Shown: positions 26,791-35,149, counted from the stretch's first letter. The stretch is 50,123 bases of DNA from Actinomycetes bacterium (GCA_023461115.1 JAEWOA010000245.1:1-50123); one strand, 5' to 3'. Notes: generated by a model not told the origin, from the sequence alone. Numbers and translations are program-made.

Positions 26791-26963
26791 AGCAGGCCGC
26801 CGACCAGGAGGATCAGCGCGATCGTGACGACGGCCGCGATCGTGCCGGTGACGGTGACCCACCGTTCGCCGCGGCGGTTCTCGGTGGTCTCGTCGGCGAG
26901 GGCGTCGGGGGCGAGCGTGGCCCACCACCGTTCGCGGCTCTCCGATTCGCCTCGGTGGCTCAT
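26787..26963 (-). CDS. 58-residue single-pass membrane protein (operon gene 5)
   Basis: A soluble, charged N-terminus (SHRGESESRERWWATLAP, DETTENRRGERW) is followed by one hydrophobic helix, VTGTIAAVVTIALILLVGGLL, at the very C-terminus. It overlaps both neighbours by ATGA, glycosyltransferase upstream and kinase downstream, which argues strongly that it is a real gene although small. The tail-anchored-like shape suggests a subunit or modulator of the membrane glycosyltransferase or of the kinases. No family is recognised. Confidence 0.75.
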   Translation of the reverse strand: MSHRGESESRERWWATLAPDALADETTENRRGERWVTVTGTIAAVVTIALILLVGGLL

Positions 26964-28447
26964 CCGACGACCCTCCCCGTCTTGACGGTCTTGTCCCACA
27001 CGGCGGCGGCGCCGCGCACTTCCTTGACGTAGGAGTCGATGCTCATGGCGCACAACAGCGGCCCGAACCCCACGACGAACAGCATGATCCGGGACGCCCA
27101 GTACCCCTTGGGCAGCCGCTCGACCTGCTTGAGGGCCCACGCGAGCGCCATCGACAGCACGGCCCAGGAGTAGAGCAGCATGGTCCACGCGACACGGCCG
27201 GAGTCGTCGAGCTCGAGGCCGAACCAGCCGGGGACGGTCTCCTCCCAGAATCCGGGGAACCACGCGGCGACCATGATCACGATGGAGCCGAGCCCGGGGA
27301 ACGCGAACGCCTGCACCCAGGTGTCCCGCGCGGAGCGCCAGTCGATCATCAGCGTCGAGAGCGTGACGAACAGGTACGCGGTGCCGGCCACCCACCACAG
27401 CGCGCGGAACGCGTCGGCTGCGCGGAGGTCGTCGACGAAGTACAGCCCGAGCAGCCCCAGGGAGCCGAGCGTCATGAGCATCGGCAGCAGGTAGATCGAG
27501 AACCAGATGAACCCGAAGGACCAGGACCCGAGCCGCTGCCCGCCGGGCCGCAGCAGCCAGGGCCGGCGGAACCACAGGTGCTTGAACCGGCTGGTGATCT
27601 GCACGTTCCCGCGCCCCCACCGCACGCGCTGCTTCCAGAGCGCGTTGATGGAGTCGGGCTCCTCGGCGAGCACCACGGCGGCCGGCTCGAACACCACCCG
27701 GCGGCCGTCGAGCTGCGTCAGGAACGTCATGTAGGTGTCCTCGGCGAGGGTGGAGGTGTCGATCGCGCCGCCGAGCGAGACCAGGTTGTGGCGCGAGTGC
27801 AGCTGCGCGCCGCCCGCGAGGCACGCGATCGCGCCGAGCACGTTCTGCGCGCGCCGCGCGCACCCTTGCGCGGTCGTGTACTCGTACCGGATGAACCTGG
27901 TGAGGACGCTGGGCCTGCCGCTGCCCTCCTTGATGAACGCGGTGACAGCGCCCACCTCGGGGTCCGCGAGGTGCCTGGTCATGCGGCGCAAGGAGTCCGG
28001 GCGGTAGATGACGTCGGCGTCCATGATGAGGAGCGCCTCCATCCAGTCGTCGGACAGGATGTTGCGGATCCCGTGGTTGAGCGTGTGGGCCTTGCCTTCG
28101 CCGCCCTTCTCGCGGCGCAGGTGCACGATCCGTCCGGGGTACTGCCCGGCCTTGCCGAGCACGACGTCCGGCGTGTCGTCGGTGCTGGCGTCGTCGACGA
28201 CGAACACCCGCAGCCGATCGGGCGGGTACTCCAGGGACATCAGCCTGTCGAGTGACGCCCCGAGCACGGGCCCCTCGTTCCACGCGGGCACGACGACCGC
28301 GACGTTCGGCAGGTACGGGGCCGTCTTCGGCAGGTGGTTGCGCACGCCGTGGATCGGGATGAGCGCGTACTGGTAGATCCCCGCGAGCACCGGCAGGGCG
28401 CCGAGCCCGACGAGGACGACGCACACCACCTCGAAGGCGTCCTTCAT
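26960..28447 (-). CDS. Membrane glycosyltransferase family 2, processive type (operon gene 4)
   Basis: A 495-residue GT2 enzyme of the cellulose/hyaluronan/NodC-like group. One N-terminal helix (VCVVLVGLGALPVLAGIYQYAL) precedes a cytosolic GT-A domain with VVVPAWNEG, VVDDASTDDTP (first Asp motif), LIMDADVIY (DxD), TLAEDTYMT (catalytic TED-like Asp) and QRVRWGRGN (the QxxRW acceptor motif), then about five C-terminal helices forming a channel. These features indicate polymerisation or membrane transfer of sugars from nucleotide sugars. ATG 28447 overlaps the PHP gene stop as ATGA. Product cannot be predicted; a deacetylase upstream suggests an N-acetylated sugar substrate. Confidence 0.92.
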   Translation of the reverse strand: MKDAFEVVCVVLVGLGALPVLAGIYQYALIPIHGVRNHLPKTAPYLPNVAVVVPAWNEGPVLGASLDRLMSLEYPPDRLRVFVVDDASTDDTPDVVLGKAGQYPGRIVHLRREKGGEGKAHTLNHGIRNILSDDWMEALLIMDADVIYRPDSLRRMTRHLADPEVGAVTAFIKEGSGRPSVLTRFIRYEYTTAQGCARRAQNVLGAIACLAGGAQLHSRHNLVSLGGAIDTSTLAEDTYMTFLTQLDGRRVVFEPAAVVLAEEPDSINALWKQRVRWGRGNVQITSRFKHLWFRRPWLLRPGGQRLGSWSFGFIWFSIYLLPMLMTLGSLGLLGLYFVDDLRAADAFRALWWVAGTAYLFVTLSTLMIDWRSARDTWVQAFAFPGLGSIVIMVAAWFPGFWEETVPGWFGLELDDSGRVAWTMLLYSWAVLSMALAWALKQVERLPKGYWASRIMLFVVGFGPLLCAMSIDSYVKEVRGAAAVWDKTVKTGRVVG

Positions 28448-29160
28448 GCGCCCAGCCAGCGGTAGACGCCGACGTCGTCGGCGACGTGCGCGTCGGTGGA
28501 CGCGACCAGCCGGGCGCCCGCGGCGACGAGCCTGGCCCGCACGCGCCGGCCGGGGCACCGCCACTTCTCGTTGACCTCGATCGGGGCGCCCGCCCGGGCC
28601 GCCGCCGCGCCCAGCGCGTCGAGCAGGTCGTCGGGCACGTCGTCCTCACCGAGCCCGAGCTTGGGCAGCAGCGAGAACGGGTGTGCCACCTGCGCGCGGT
28701 CGACTCGGCTGAGCGCGCGGATCGTGGCGAGCACGAGGGTCTCGACGACGTCCGCGGCGCGCAGCCCGTCCGCCATGTGCTCGCGCGTGGTCGTCGGCGA
28801 CCATGGGCCGTCCGGGCCAGGGAACTGGTGGTCGGAGATGAGCACGCGGTCCACTCCGCCGGGTCTGCCGACGGCCCGCAGCACGTCGGGCGGGGCGTCG
28901 ATCGCGCCGGTGGAGTCCAGGATCTTGGCCTCCACCCCGGTGAGGACCTCGAGCCCGTCGACGCGTGGCAGCGCCGCGACCGCGGCGACGAACTGCGGCA
29001 CGTACGTCGTCGTGACGCGCACGTGGTCGACCATCCGGATCGAGGCCAGGCCGGCGCGCGCCGCGGCGGCGAGGTTCTCGGCCGGCGTGCTGGTGGCGTC
29101 GTCGGAGAACACCGAGTGCACGTGGTGGTCGGTGGAACGTGCGGGCCACGGCTCCGTCAT
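28444..29160 (-). CDS. PHP-domain metal-dependent phosphoesterase (operon gene 3)
   Basis: A 238-residue PHP-family protein. The metal ligands appear in order: DHHVHSVFSDDA near the start (H-x-H and D), MVDHVR, EVLTGVEAKIL (Glu), SDHQFPG, the AHPF motif in QVAHPFSLL, and STDAHVADDVG at the end. This is the histidinol-phosphatase/PolX-like fold, usually a trinuclear metal phosphatase. Family roles are dephosphorylation of small molecules; the context suggests a phosphosugar or a phosphorylated product of the neighbouring ATP-grasp enzyme. The start at ATG 29160 lies 7 bp after the ATP-grasp stop. Confidence 0.88.
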   Translation of the reverse strand: MTEPWPARSTDHHVHSVFSDDATSTPAENLAAAARAGLASIRMVDHVRVTTTYVPQFVAAVAALPRVDGLEVLTGVEAKILDSTGAIDAPPDVLRAVGRPGGVDRVLISDHQFPGPDGPWSPTTTREHMADGLRAADVVETLVLATIRALSRVDRAQVAHPFSLLPKLGLGEDDVPDDLLDALGAAAARAGAPIEVNEKWRCPGRRVRARLVAAGARLVASTDAHVADDVGVYRWLGA

Positions 29161-29167
29161 CGGTGGC

Positions 29168-30136
29168 TCACAGAGGCGGGAGGATCTCGTCGACGGGCAG
29201 GAACACGTCCTCCAGGTACCGCACGTTGGCGATCTCCTGGAAGTCGAGGCGCGCGGGGAGCGCGCGGCCGAGCACACCGTCGAGCGTGATCGAGGGCATG
29301 TCCACACCGGCGGCGATCGTCAGCGGCATGGCGCCCGGGAAGCGGGGGTTCACCTCGAGCAGCGCGGGCTCGCCGTCCGCGGCGCGCTTGAGCTGCACGT
29401 TCGCGACGCTCGTGAGCCCGATGGCCCGCGCGACCTCGGACGCGGTGCGGATGAGGCCTTCGTCGTGCACCGTGCGCCCGCCGACCGCGACCCCGCTGTC
29501 CACCCGCAGCCGCGCGCGGGGGACCGCGGCGATCACCGCGCCGGTCGGCCCTGCCAGCACGTCCACCGAGAACTCGTCGCCGGGCAGGTGCTCCTGCACC
29601 AGCAGGTCCTCGTCGGCCTGCACCTGCTCCAGCTCGTACTGCGTGCTCACCAGCCGCACACCGCGCGAGCCGGCGCCGCGGCGTGGTTTGACGATCACGG
29701 GGAAATCCCACTCGGCGTACGCCTGCGCGGTGCCGAGCAGCTCGGTGCGCGGCACGCGGGCGCGCGACGCGACCGCCTGCGCGAGCGCGAGCTTGTCGAG
29801 CGCGGTCTCGATGGTCCGCAACGACGGCGCGGCCACGAGCACCGCGACGTCGTGCAGCTCGTCGCGCGCTCCGACGATCTTGGGGAGCTCGACGTCCACG
29901 GTCGGGAAGATCACGTCGATGTGCTCTTCGCGGCAGATGTCCAGGACCACGCCCAGGAAGTCCTCGGCCTTGCCGGCCGGCACCAGGCGGCGGTGGTCGG
30001 CGGGCACCAGGTAGAGCCCCGACGCCCACGGGTCCATGTCCGCCGCGACCACGCCGACGTCGCCGCGGCGTTGCAGGGACCGGATCACTGCGATCCCCGC
30101 GGGTCCGCCCGCGCCCGTCACCAGCACGCGCGTCAT
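29168..30136 (-). CDS. ATP-grasp ligase (operon gene 2)
   Basis: A 322-residue ATP-grasp enzyme. The N-terminal pre-ATP-grasp Rossmann part starts RVLVTGAGGPAGIAVIRSLQ and has DVIFPTVDVELPKIV. The ATP-grasp core shows FPVIVKPRRGAGSRGVRLV (ATP-binding Lys and glycine loop), LVQEHLPGDEFSVDVL and the metal-binding EVNPRFPGAMP. It resembles CarB-like/PylC-type ligases, which join a carboxylate to an amine or another nucleophile through an acyl-phosphate. The start at ATG 30136 overlaps the deacetylase stop as ATGA. Substrates are unknown; an amine freed by the deacetylase would be a natural acceptor, which is inference. Confidence 0.88.
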   Translation of the reverse strand: MTRVLVTGAGGPAGIAVIRSLQRRGDVGVVAADMDPWASGLYLVPADHRRLVPAGKAEDFLGVVLDICREEHIDVIFPTVDVELPKIVGARDELHDVAVLVAAPSLRTIETALDKLALAQAVASRARVPRTELLGTAQAYAEWDFPVIVKPRRGAGSRGVRLVSTQYELEQVQADEDLLVQEHLPGDEFSVDVLAGPTGAVIAAVPRARLRVDSGVAVGGRTVHDEGLIRTASEVARAIGLTSVANVQLKRAADGEPALLEVNPRFPGAMPLTIAAGVDMPSITLDGVLGRALPARLDFQEIANVRYLEDVFLPVDEILPPL

Positions 30137-31197
30137 GCCGTGCTCCCTTCGTCGGCGTCGTTCGCCACGCGCTCGCGGCCTGTCACGGTCGCGGTCGCGC
30201 GGACCGTCTCGAGCGGTTCGGCGTACTTGCCGACGCCGAACCGGGACCAGTACCGCGCGGTCGCGCGGACGACCTCGGGTTCCATGTAGTCGCGGTCCTT
30301 CTGCGACGCGTGGCAGGCGACGAGCGCGAGCTTGGCGTCGACGAAGTCGTCGATGGGCGCGAAGCGGGTGGGCCGGAACTCGATCGTCGAGGACGGGCTC
30401 TGGAAGCACTCGACCTGCGGCACGCGCCGCACGGCGACCTGCACCGCCTCGTACACCGCGCGGTGGTCCTGGTGCCGGTCGTGGGGCGAGTGCGTGTAGA
30501 CGATCGTCGGCTCGACGCGGTTGACGACCGCCTCGATCGCGGGGATGAGCTCGGGCTCGAGCGCCAGGCGCGTGTCGGCGAACGCGTGGATCACGAGCTC
30601 GGCGCCGACCAGGCTGGCGGCGGCCTGCGCCTCGCTGCGGCGTTGCTCCGGATTCCCGCCCGTGCCGCCCTGCGAGAGCGTGAGGATCGCGACGGTGTCG
30701 CCCACCGCGTGGTGCTGCGCGAGGGTGCCGCCCACGCCGATCTCGACGTCGTCGGGGTGGGCCCCGACCGCGAGCACCACCTGGCGGGGGGCGGTGGGCG
30801 CCGCGGCCGCCGCGCGCTCGCGGGCGGCGCGCAGGATCTGCGGGACGCGCTCCAGCAGGGTGGCCGCGGAGACGGGCTTGACCAGGAACTCGTCGGCGTC
30901 CTTGCGCAGCGCGTCGACCGCGTAGTCGACGCTCGCGAACGCGGTCATCACGACGACGGCGGTCTGCGGAGCGCGTTCGCGGAGCGCGACGAGCAGCTCG
31001 AGCCCGGTCATGCCGGGCATCTGGATATCGGTCAGCACCAGGTCGAACGTCTGCGCCTCGGTCAGCGCGAGCGCGCTGCGGCCGTCGTGCGCGATCGTGA
31101 CGTCCATCCCGCCGCGGCGCTCGAGCACGGTCGCGACGAAGCCAGCCGTGTCGACGTCGTCGTCGACGACGAGCACGCGGGGCCGTGGTTCCTCCAT
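30133..31197 (-). CDS. Response-regulator receiver fused to PIG-L deacetylase (operon gene 1)
   Basis: A 354-residue two-domain protein. Residues 6-125 are a complete CheY-like receiver: acidic triad D12-D14, phospho-acceptor D57 in LTDIQMPGMTG, T85 in VMTAFAS and K107 in LVKPVSA. After an Ala/Arg linker (124-137), residues 140-330 are a PIG-L/LmbE zinc deacetylase with GAHPDDVEIGVGGT (H147, D150 zinc and catalytic residues) and HSPHDRHQDHRAV (third zinc His and following DH). Such enzymes remove N-acetyl groups from GlcNAc derivatives. All key residues of both domains are kept, so phosphorylation-controlled deacetylation is expected. ATG 31197 has GGGAGG upstream. There is no DNA-binding output domain. 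Confidence 0.92.
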   Translation of the reverse strand: MEEPRPRVLVVDDDVDTAGFVATVLERRGGMDVTIAHDGRSALALTEAQTFDLVLTDIQMPGMTGLELLVALRERAPQTAVVVMTAFASVDYAVDALRKDADEFLVKPVSAATLLERVPQILRAARERAAAAAPTAPRQVVLAVGAHPDDVEIGVGGTLAQHHAVGDTVAILTLSQGGTGGNPEQRRSEAQAAASLVGAELVIHAFADTRLALEPELIPAIEAVVNRVEPTIVYTHSPHDRHQDHRAVYEAVQVAVRRVPQVECFQSPSSTIEFRPTRFAPIDDFVDAKLALVACHASQKDRDYMEPEVVRATARYWSRFGVGKYAEPLETVRATATVTGRERVANDADEGSTA

Positions 31198-31383
31198 CGA
31201 CGTCCTCCCTGGCCGGCCGCGGGAGCGGCGGGAACGCGACATTCGTCACACTAGCCGCGGCGGCGAGAACCGGCAGGTCAGGCGACCCAGGTCACGCGCG
31301 TGCCCGGGGAATAGGACTTCGGGCCCTCGGGTTGAGGGCCATGTCTATGCAAACGCATGGACTTTGAGAGCGAGGCGCGCATC
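31198..31383. promoter_or_regulatory. Divergent promoter region of the seven-gene operon and the flavin monooxygenase pair
   Basis: The only space from which the seven-gene operon can be transcribed. On the minus strand TAGTGT (31248-31253) is a plausible -10 element about 50 bp before the first start codon, with no clear -35. On the plus side ATGC-AAAC-GCAT (31350s) is a short inverted repeat before the monooxygenase. Confidence 0.4.
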
Positions 31384-32553
31384 ATGCAGTACGGCATCTT
31401 CTCCGTCGGCGACGTCACCACCGACCCCACCGACAACACGACTCCCGACGACACCGAGCGCGTGCGCGCGATGCTCACGATCGCGAAGCACGCGGACGAG
31501 GCCGGCCTCGACGTCTTCGCGACCGGCGAGCACCACAACCCGCCGTTCGTCCCCTCGTCGCCCACCACGATGCTCGGCTACCTCGCGGGCGTCACCCAGC
31601 ACATCACGCTCTCCACCGCCACCACGCTCATCACGACGAACGACCCGGTCCGCCTGGCCGAGGAGTACGCGATGCTCCAGGTCATCTCCGACGGGCGCAT
31701 GGACCTGATGATGGGCCGCGGCAACACCGGCCCGGTGTACCCGTGGTTCGGGCAGGACATCCGCCAGGGCATCCCGCTGGCCATCGAGAACTACGCGCTG
31801 CTGCGCCGGCTGTGGACCGAGGACGTCGTCGACTGGTCGGGCAAGTTCCGCACGCCGCTGCAGGGCTTCACGTCGACCCCGCGCCCGCTCGACGGCGTCC
31901 CGCCGTTCGTCTGGCACGGCTCCATCCGCTCGCCCGAGATCGCCGAGCAGGCGGCGTACTACGGCGACGGCTTCCTGCACAACGCGATCTTCTGGCCCAT
32001 GGAGCACACCGCGGCGATGGTGAACTTCTACCGCCAGCGGTTCGAGCACTACGGGCACGGGTCCGCGGACCAGGCGATCGTCGGGCTCGGCGGGCAGGTG
32101 TTCATGCGCTCGTCGTCGCAGAAGGCCTGGGACGAGTTCCGGCCCTACTTCGACAACGCGCCCGTCTACGGGCACGGCCCGTCGATGGAGGAGTTCACGC
32201 GCGACACCCCGCTGACCGTCGGCTCGCCGCAGCAGGTCATCGACCGGTACGCCGCGTTCCGCGAGCAGGTGGGCGACTACCAGCGTCAGCTGTTCCTGCT
32301 CGACCACGCGGGCCTGCCGCTCAAGACCGTCCTGGAGCAGATCGACCTCCTCGCGACCGAGGTGGTGCCGGTGCTGCGCGCCGAGGCCGAGAAGGCCCGT
32401 CCCGCGCACGTCCCGGCCAACCCGCCCACGCACGCCGAGCGCGTCGCCGCGGCCCGTGCCGCCGGCTCCGCGACGAGCGGGCACGTGGCCGGCGAGGACA
32501 CGTGGACGGGCCTGCGCGCCGAGGACGACGACGCCGTCACGACGCAGGCGTGA
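31384..32553 (+). CDS. CE1758-type LLM class flavin-dependent monooxygenase
   Basis: A 389-residue luciferase-like TIM-barrel enzyme that uses reduced FMN and oxygen. Typical bacterial luciferase-family segments are YGIFSVGDV at the N-terminus, AKHADEAGLDVFATGEHHN, TMLGYLAGVTQHITLSTATTLITTNDPVRLAEEYAMLQVISDGR and MMGRGNTGPVYPWFGQD (each shortened here in meaning to its core motifs). Gene order with a CE1759-type FMN reductase 16 bp downstream identifies the CE1758/CE1759 pair. ATG 31384 aligns with the family N-terminus; ATG 31357 would add nine residues. A Ala/Thr-rich C-terminal tail of about 45 residues extends past the fold. Substrate unknown. Confidence 0.9.
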   Translation: MQYGIFSVGDVTTDPTDNTTPDDTERVRAMLTIAKHADEAGLDVFATGEHHNPPFVPSSPTTMLGYLAGVTQHITLSTATTLITTNDPVRLAEEYAMLQVISDGRMDLMMGRGNTGPVYPWFGQDIRQGIPLAIENYALLRRLWTEDVVDWSGKFRTPLQGFTSTPRPLDGVPPFVWHGSIRSPEIAEQAAYYGDGFLHNAIFWPMEHTAAMVNFYRQRFEHYGHGSADQAIVGLGGQVFMRSSSQKAWDEFRPYFDNAPVYGHGPSMEEFTRDTPLTVGSPQQVIDRYAAFREQVGDYQRQLFLLDHAGLPLKTVLEQIDLLATEVVPVLRAEAEKARPAHVPANPPTHAERVAAARAAGSATSGHVAGEDTWTGLRAEDDDAVTTQA

Positions 32554-32569
32554 AGGGACGTGGACTGAG

Positions 32570-33202
32570 ATGCACACTGTGAAGGTGCCGAACCAGACCG
32601 AGCGGTCGCTCGTCGTCCTGTCCGCCGGGCTGCGCCAGCCGTCCTCCACCCGGCTGCTGGCCGACCGGCTCGCGGACGCGACCGTCGCCGAGCTCGCCGC
32701 GCGCGGCATCACGGCCAAGGTCACCACGATCGAGCTGCGCGACCTCGCGCACGAGACCGTCAACGCGATGCTCACCGGGTTCGCCTCCGGGCCCCTGGCC
32801 GACGCGTTGGCGCAGGTCAAGGCCGCGGACGGGCTCGTGGCGGTGACGCCAGTGTTCTCGTCGTCGTACGCGGGACTGTTCAAGTCGTTCCTCGACGTGC
32901 TCGACCCCGACGCGCTCGCCGGCATGCCGGTGCTGGTCGGCGCGACCGGCGGCACCGCGCGCCACTCGCTGGCGTTGGAGTACGCGCTGCGGCCGCTGTT
33001 CGCCTACCTGCGGGCGGACGTGCAGTCGACCGCGGTGTTCGCGGCCACCGACGACTGGGCGGGCTCGGACGACTCGCTCGTCAAGCGCGTCCGCCGCGCA
33101 GGCCGCGAGCTCGCCGAGGTCATGGCCGACCGCGAGCCCGCCAAGCCCTCCGGCCTGTACGACGCGGTCCCGAGCTTCGAGGACCTGCTGGGCGGCGCGT
33201 GA
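32570..33202 (+). CDS. CE1759-type NAD(P)H-dependent FMN reductase
   Basis: A 210-residue flavodoxin-fold reductase that supplies reduced FMN to the monooxygenase encoded just upstream. LVVLSAGLRQPSSTRLLADRL is the phosphate-binding loop of the FMN site, and VTPVFSSSYAGLFKSFLDVLD with LVGATGGTARHSLALEYALRPLF are family hallmarks. The start ATG 32570 follows AAGGGACGTGGACTGAG. The pair forms an operon. No membrane segment. Confidence 0.9.
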   Translation: MHTVKVPNQTERSLVVLSAGLRQPSSTRLLADRLADATVAELAARGITAKVTTIELRDLAHETVNAMLTGFASGPLADALAQVKAADGLVAVTPVFSSSYAGLFKSFLDVLDPDALAGMPVLVGATGGTARHSLALEYALRPLFAYLRADVQSTAVFAATDDWAGSDDSLVKRVRRAGRELAEVMADREPAKPSGLYDAVPSFEDLLGGA

Positions 33203-33240
33203 CCCGCTAGCGTCGGCGGCCTCGGGACAGGAGGCCGCCG

Positions 33241-33651
33241 ATGCCGTTGCCGCACGGGCTGACCCGCGTGAACCTGCGGTTCACCAACAAGGTCATGGGC
33301 GCGTTCGCCGACGACGTGCCGCCGCTCGCCGCGCTCCACCACGTTGGCCGCACCAGCGGCCGGCGCTACCGCACCCCGGTGCTGGCCTTCCGCACGTCGC
33401 ACGCCCGCGGTGAGGGGATCGTCATCGCCCTGACCTACGGCACCGAGGTTCAGTGGCTCAAGAACGTCGAGGCCGCCGGCGGCGCCCGCCTGGTGCTCGG
33501 GCGGCGCGTGCTGGTGCTCGACGAGCCCCGCCGCCTCCACGGCGAGGCCGGCGCCGCGCTGGTCCCCTGGTGGACCCGCGCCGCGCTCCGCGTCTTCCGC
33601 GTCCCCGACTTCGTCGAGTTTCACTCGACGCGCGTATCGATCGACGCCTGA
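33241..33651 (+). CDS. F420-type nitroreductase family protein (deazaflavin-dependent oxidoreductase)
   Basis: A 136-residue split-barrel protein. LHHVGRTSGRRYRTPVLAF is the diagnostic phosphate/F420-binding motif, followed by IVIALTYGTEVQWLKNVEAAGG, typical of the DDN-like family. Members bind F420 or related flavins, or sometimes fatty acids, and reduce varied substrates. ATG 33241 has AGGAGG seven bases upstream. It starts 38 bp after the FMN reductase on the same strand and may be in the same transcript, fitting a redox gene group. Confidence 0.88.
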   Translation: MPLPHGLTRVNLRFTNKVMGAFADDVPPLAALHHVGRTSGRRYRTPVLAFRTSHARGEGIVIALTYGTEVQWLKNVEAAGGARLVLGRRVLVLDEPRRLHGEAGAALVPWWTRAALRVFRVPDFVEFHSTRVSIDA

Positions 33652-33720
33652 CGCCCTGCCGATCGGTCTTCGGAGCCAACCGGACGGCGTCCCCCTAGCA
33701 TCGGGCTCGGAGGTGGTCGC

Positions 33721-35061
33721 GTGGCCGAGCGGATGGGCGCCCGCGTGCGCCGCGCCCTGCACGTGTTGACGGCTCCCCCGACGGCGGAGCCAGTCGGCGA
33801 GCTGCCGGCGCCGCCCGACGTCCCCTCGGACCTGGTGCCGCTGCTGCGCGAGCTCGGCGGCGCGCTCATCTCGTCGGGCCAGGCGGTCGGGGACATCGAG
33901 CACCAGCTCGCGCAGATCGCGGAGGCCTACGGCGCCGATCAGGTGCGCGTGATCGTGCTGCCCACGGGCGTGTTCATCCAGCTCGAGACCGCGAGCGGGA
34001 CCACGAGTGACTTCACCGGCCCTGAGACCACCGCGACGCTGCCGCTGCACCAGATCGGCGCGCTCGACGACCTCGTGCGCCACCTGCTGACCGGAGACGC
34101 CGACCTGGCCGCCTCCCGGCTCCGGCTGCGGAAGGTGCTCGCGATGCCGCGGCGGTTCGGGCCGCTGCTGATGGTCGTCGGGCACGCGCTGTTGACGCTG
34201 GGCTTCGGCCTGATCCTCTACCCCGCCGTGCGCGCCATCCCGGTGTACCTGGGCCTCGGCGCCGCGGTGGGCGCGCTGCGGCTGCTGGGCGCGCGCTGGC
34301 CCACGCTCGGGTCCGCGCTGCCGGTGGTCGCCGCGTTCCTGGTCACGCTCGCGTCGACGACGTTCCTGGCGGACTGGGTGCACGGCGACCCGTTGCAGCT
34401 GCTCGCGCCCGCGCTCGTCAGCTTCCTGCCTGGCGCGGTGCTGACCGTCGCGGCGATGGAGCTCACGGGGAACCAGGTGGTCGCCGGCGCCAGCCGGCTG
34501 GTCTACGGGATCGCGCAGCTCCTGCTGCTCGCGTTCGGGGTGGTCGCGGCCATCACGGTCGTCGGGCCGATGCGCATGTCGGCGGTCGCGACGGCCGAGT
34601 TCGGGTGGTGGGCCGCGTGGGTCGGCGTGCTCATGGTGGCGGTCGGGCACAGGTTCTTCTCGTCGCCCCCGCGCGGCACGTTCTGGTGGCTGCTGCTCGC
34701 GCTCTACTCGGCGTTCGTGGCGCAGGCCGTGGGGCAGGCGCTGCTGACTCCGCAGCTCTCCGGGTTCATCGGCGCCCTCGCCATCGCGCCCGTCGCGCAG
34801 GCGATCGCCCGCGCGCGCACCGGGCCGCCCGCCGTGGTCACCATGCTGCCGGCGTTCTGGCTCCTGGTCCCGGGCGCCCTGGCCTTCACCTCGCTGTCCG
34901 AGATCGCCACCGGAGTGTCCTTCGGACTCGAGGACCTCGTCTCCACCGTCCTCGCGCTGTTCTCCATCGCGCTCGGCACCATCGTCGGCACCGCGCTCAC
35001 GCGCGACGTCCGCCACGCGACGCGCGCGGTGGTCCGCGCCGTTCGCCCGGGCGACGAGTAA
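33721..35061 (+). CDS. ThrE-type threonine/serine exporter family protein
   Basis: A 446-residue membrane protein with the two-part ThrE architecture. The N-terminal cytosolic part (residues about 35-140) carries LLRELGGALISSGQAVGDIEHQL and the periplasmic-hydrolase-like region VIVLPTGVFIQLET, followed by about ten membrane helices in two domains (DUF1212-like then DUF3815-like); PGALAFTSLSEIATG near the end corresponds to the conserved second domain. Family members export threonine, serine and small amino acids. GTG 33721 follows GGAGG at 33709-33713. It is convergent with the GH87-like gene across a strong terminator. Confidence 0.9.
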   Translation: MAERMGARVRRALHVLTAPPTAEPVGELPAPPDVPSDLVPLLRELGGALISSGQAVGDIEHQLAQIAEAYGADQVRVIVLPTGVFIQLETASGTTSDFTGPETTATLPLHQIGALDDLVRHLLTGDADLAASRLRLRKVLAMPRRFGPLLMVVGHALLTLGFGLILYPAVRAIPVYLGLGAAVGALRLLGARWPTLGSALPVVAAFLVTLASTTFLADWVHGDPLQLLAPALVSFLPGAVLTVAAMELTGNQVVAGASRLVYGIAQLLLLAFGVVAAITVVGPMRMSAVATAEFGWWAAWVGVLMVAVGHRFFSSPPRGTFWWLLLALYSAFVAQAVGQALLTPQLSGFIGALAIAPVAQAIARARTGPPAVVTMLPAFWLLVPGALAFTSLSEIATGVSFGLEDLVSTVLALFSIALGTIVGTALTRDVRHATRAVVRAVRPGDE

Positions 35062-35090
35062 GGCGGGCCCCGGGCGACGAGCAAGGAACG

Positions 35091-35130
35091 CCCCGGGCGC
35101 CGCGCGACGAGGAAGGCGCGGCGCCCGGGG
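35091..35130. terminator. Strong bidirectional terminator between exporter and glucanase
   Basis: CCCCGGGCGCCGCGC (35091-35105) pairs perfectly over 15 bp with GCGCGGCGCCCGGGG (35116-35130) around a ten-base loop. The genes converge here, so it can serve both. The preceding 40 bases contain two related GGGCGACGAG copies, one of which includes the exporter stop codon. Confidence 0.85.
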
Positions 35131-35149
35131 AGTCAGCGCCCGGCGGTCG

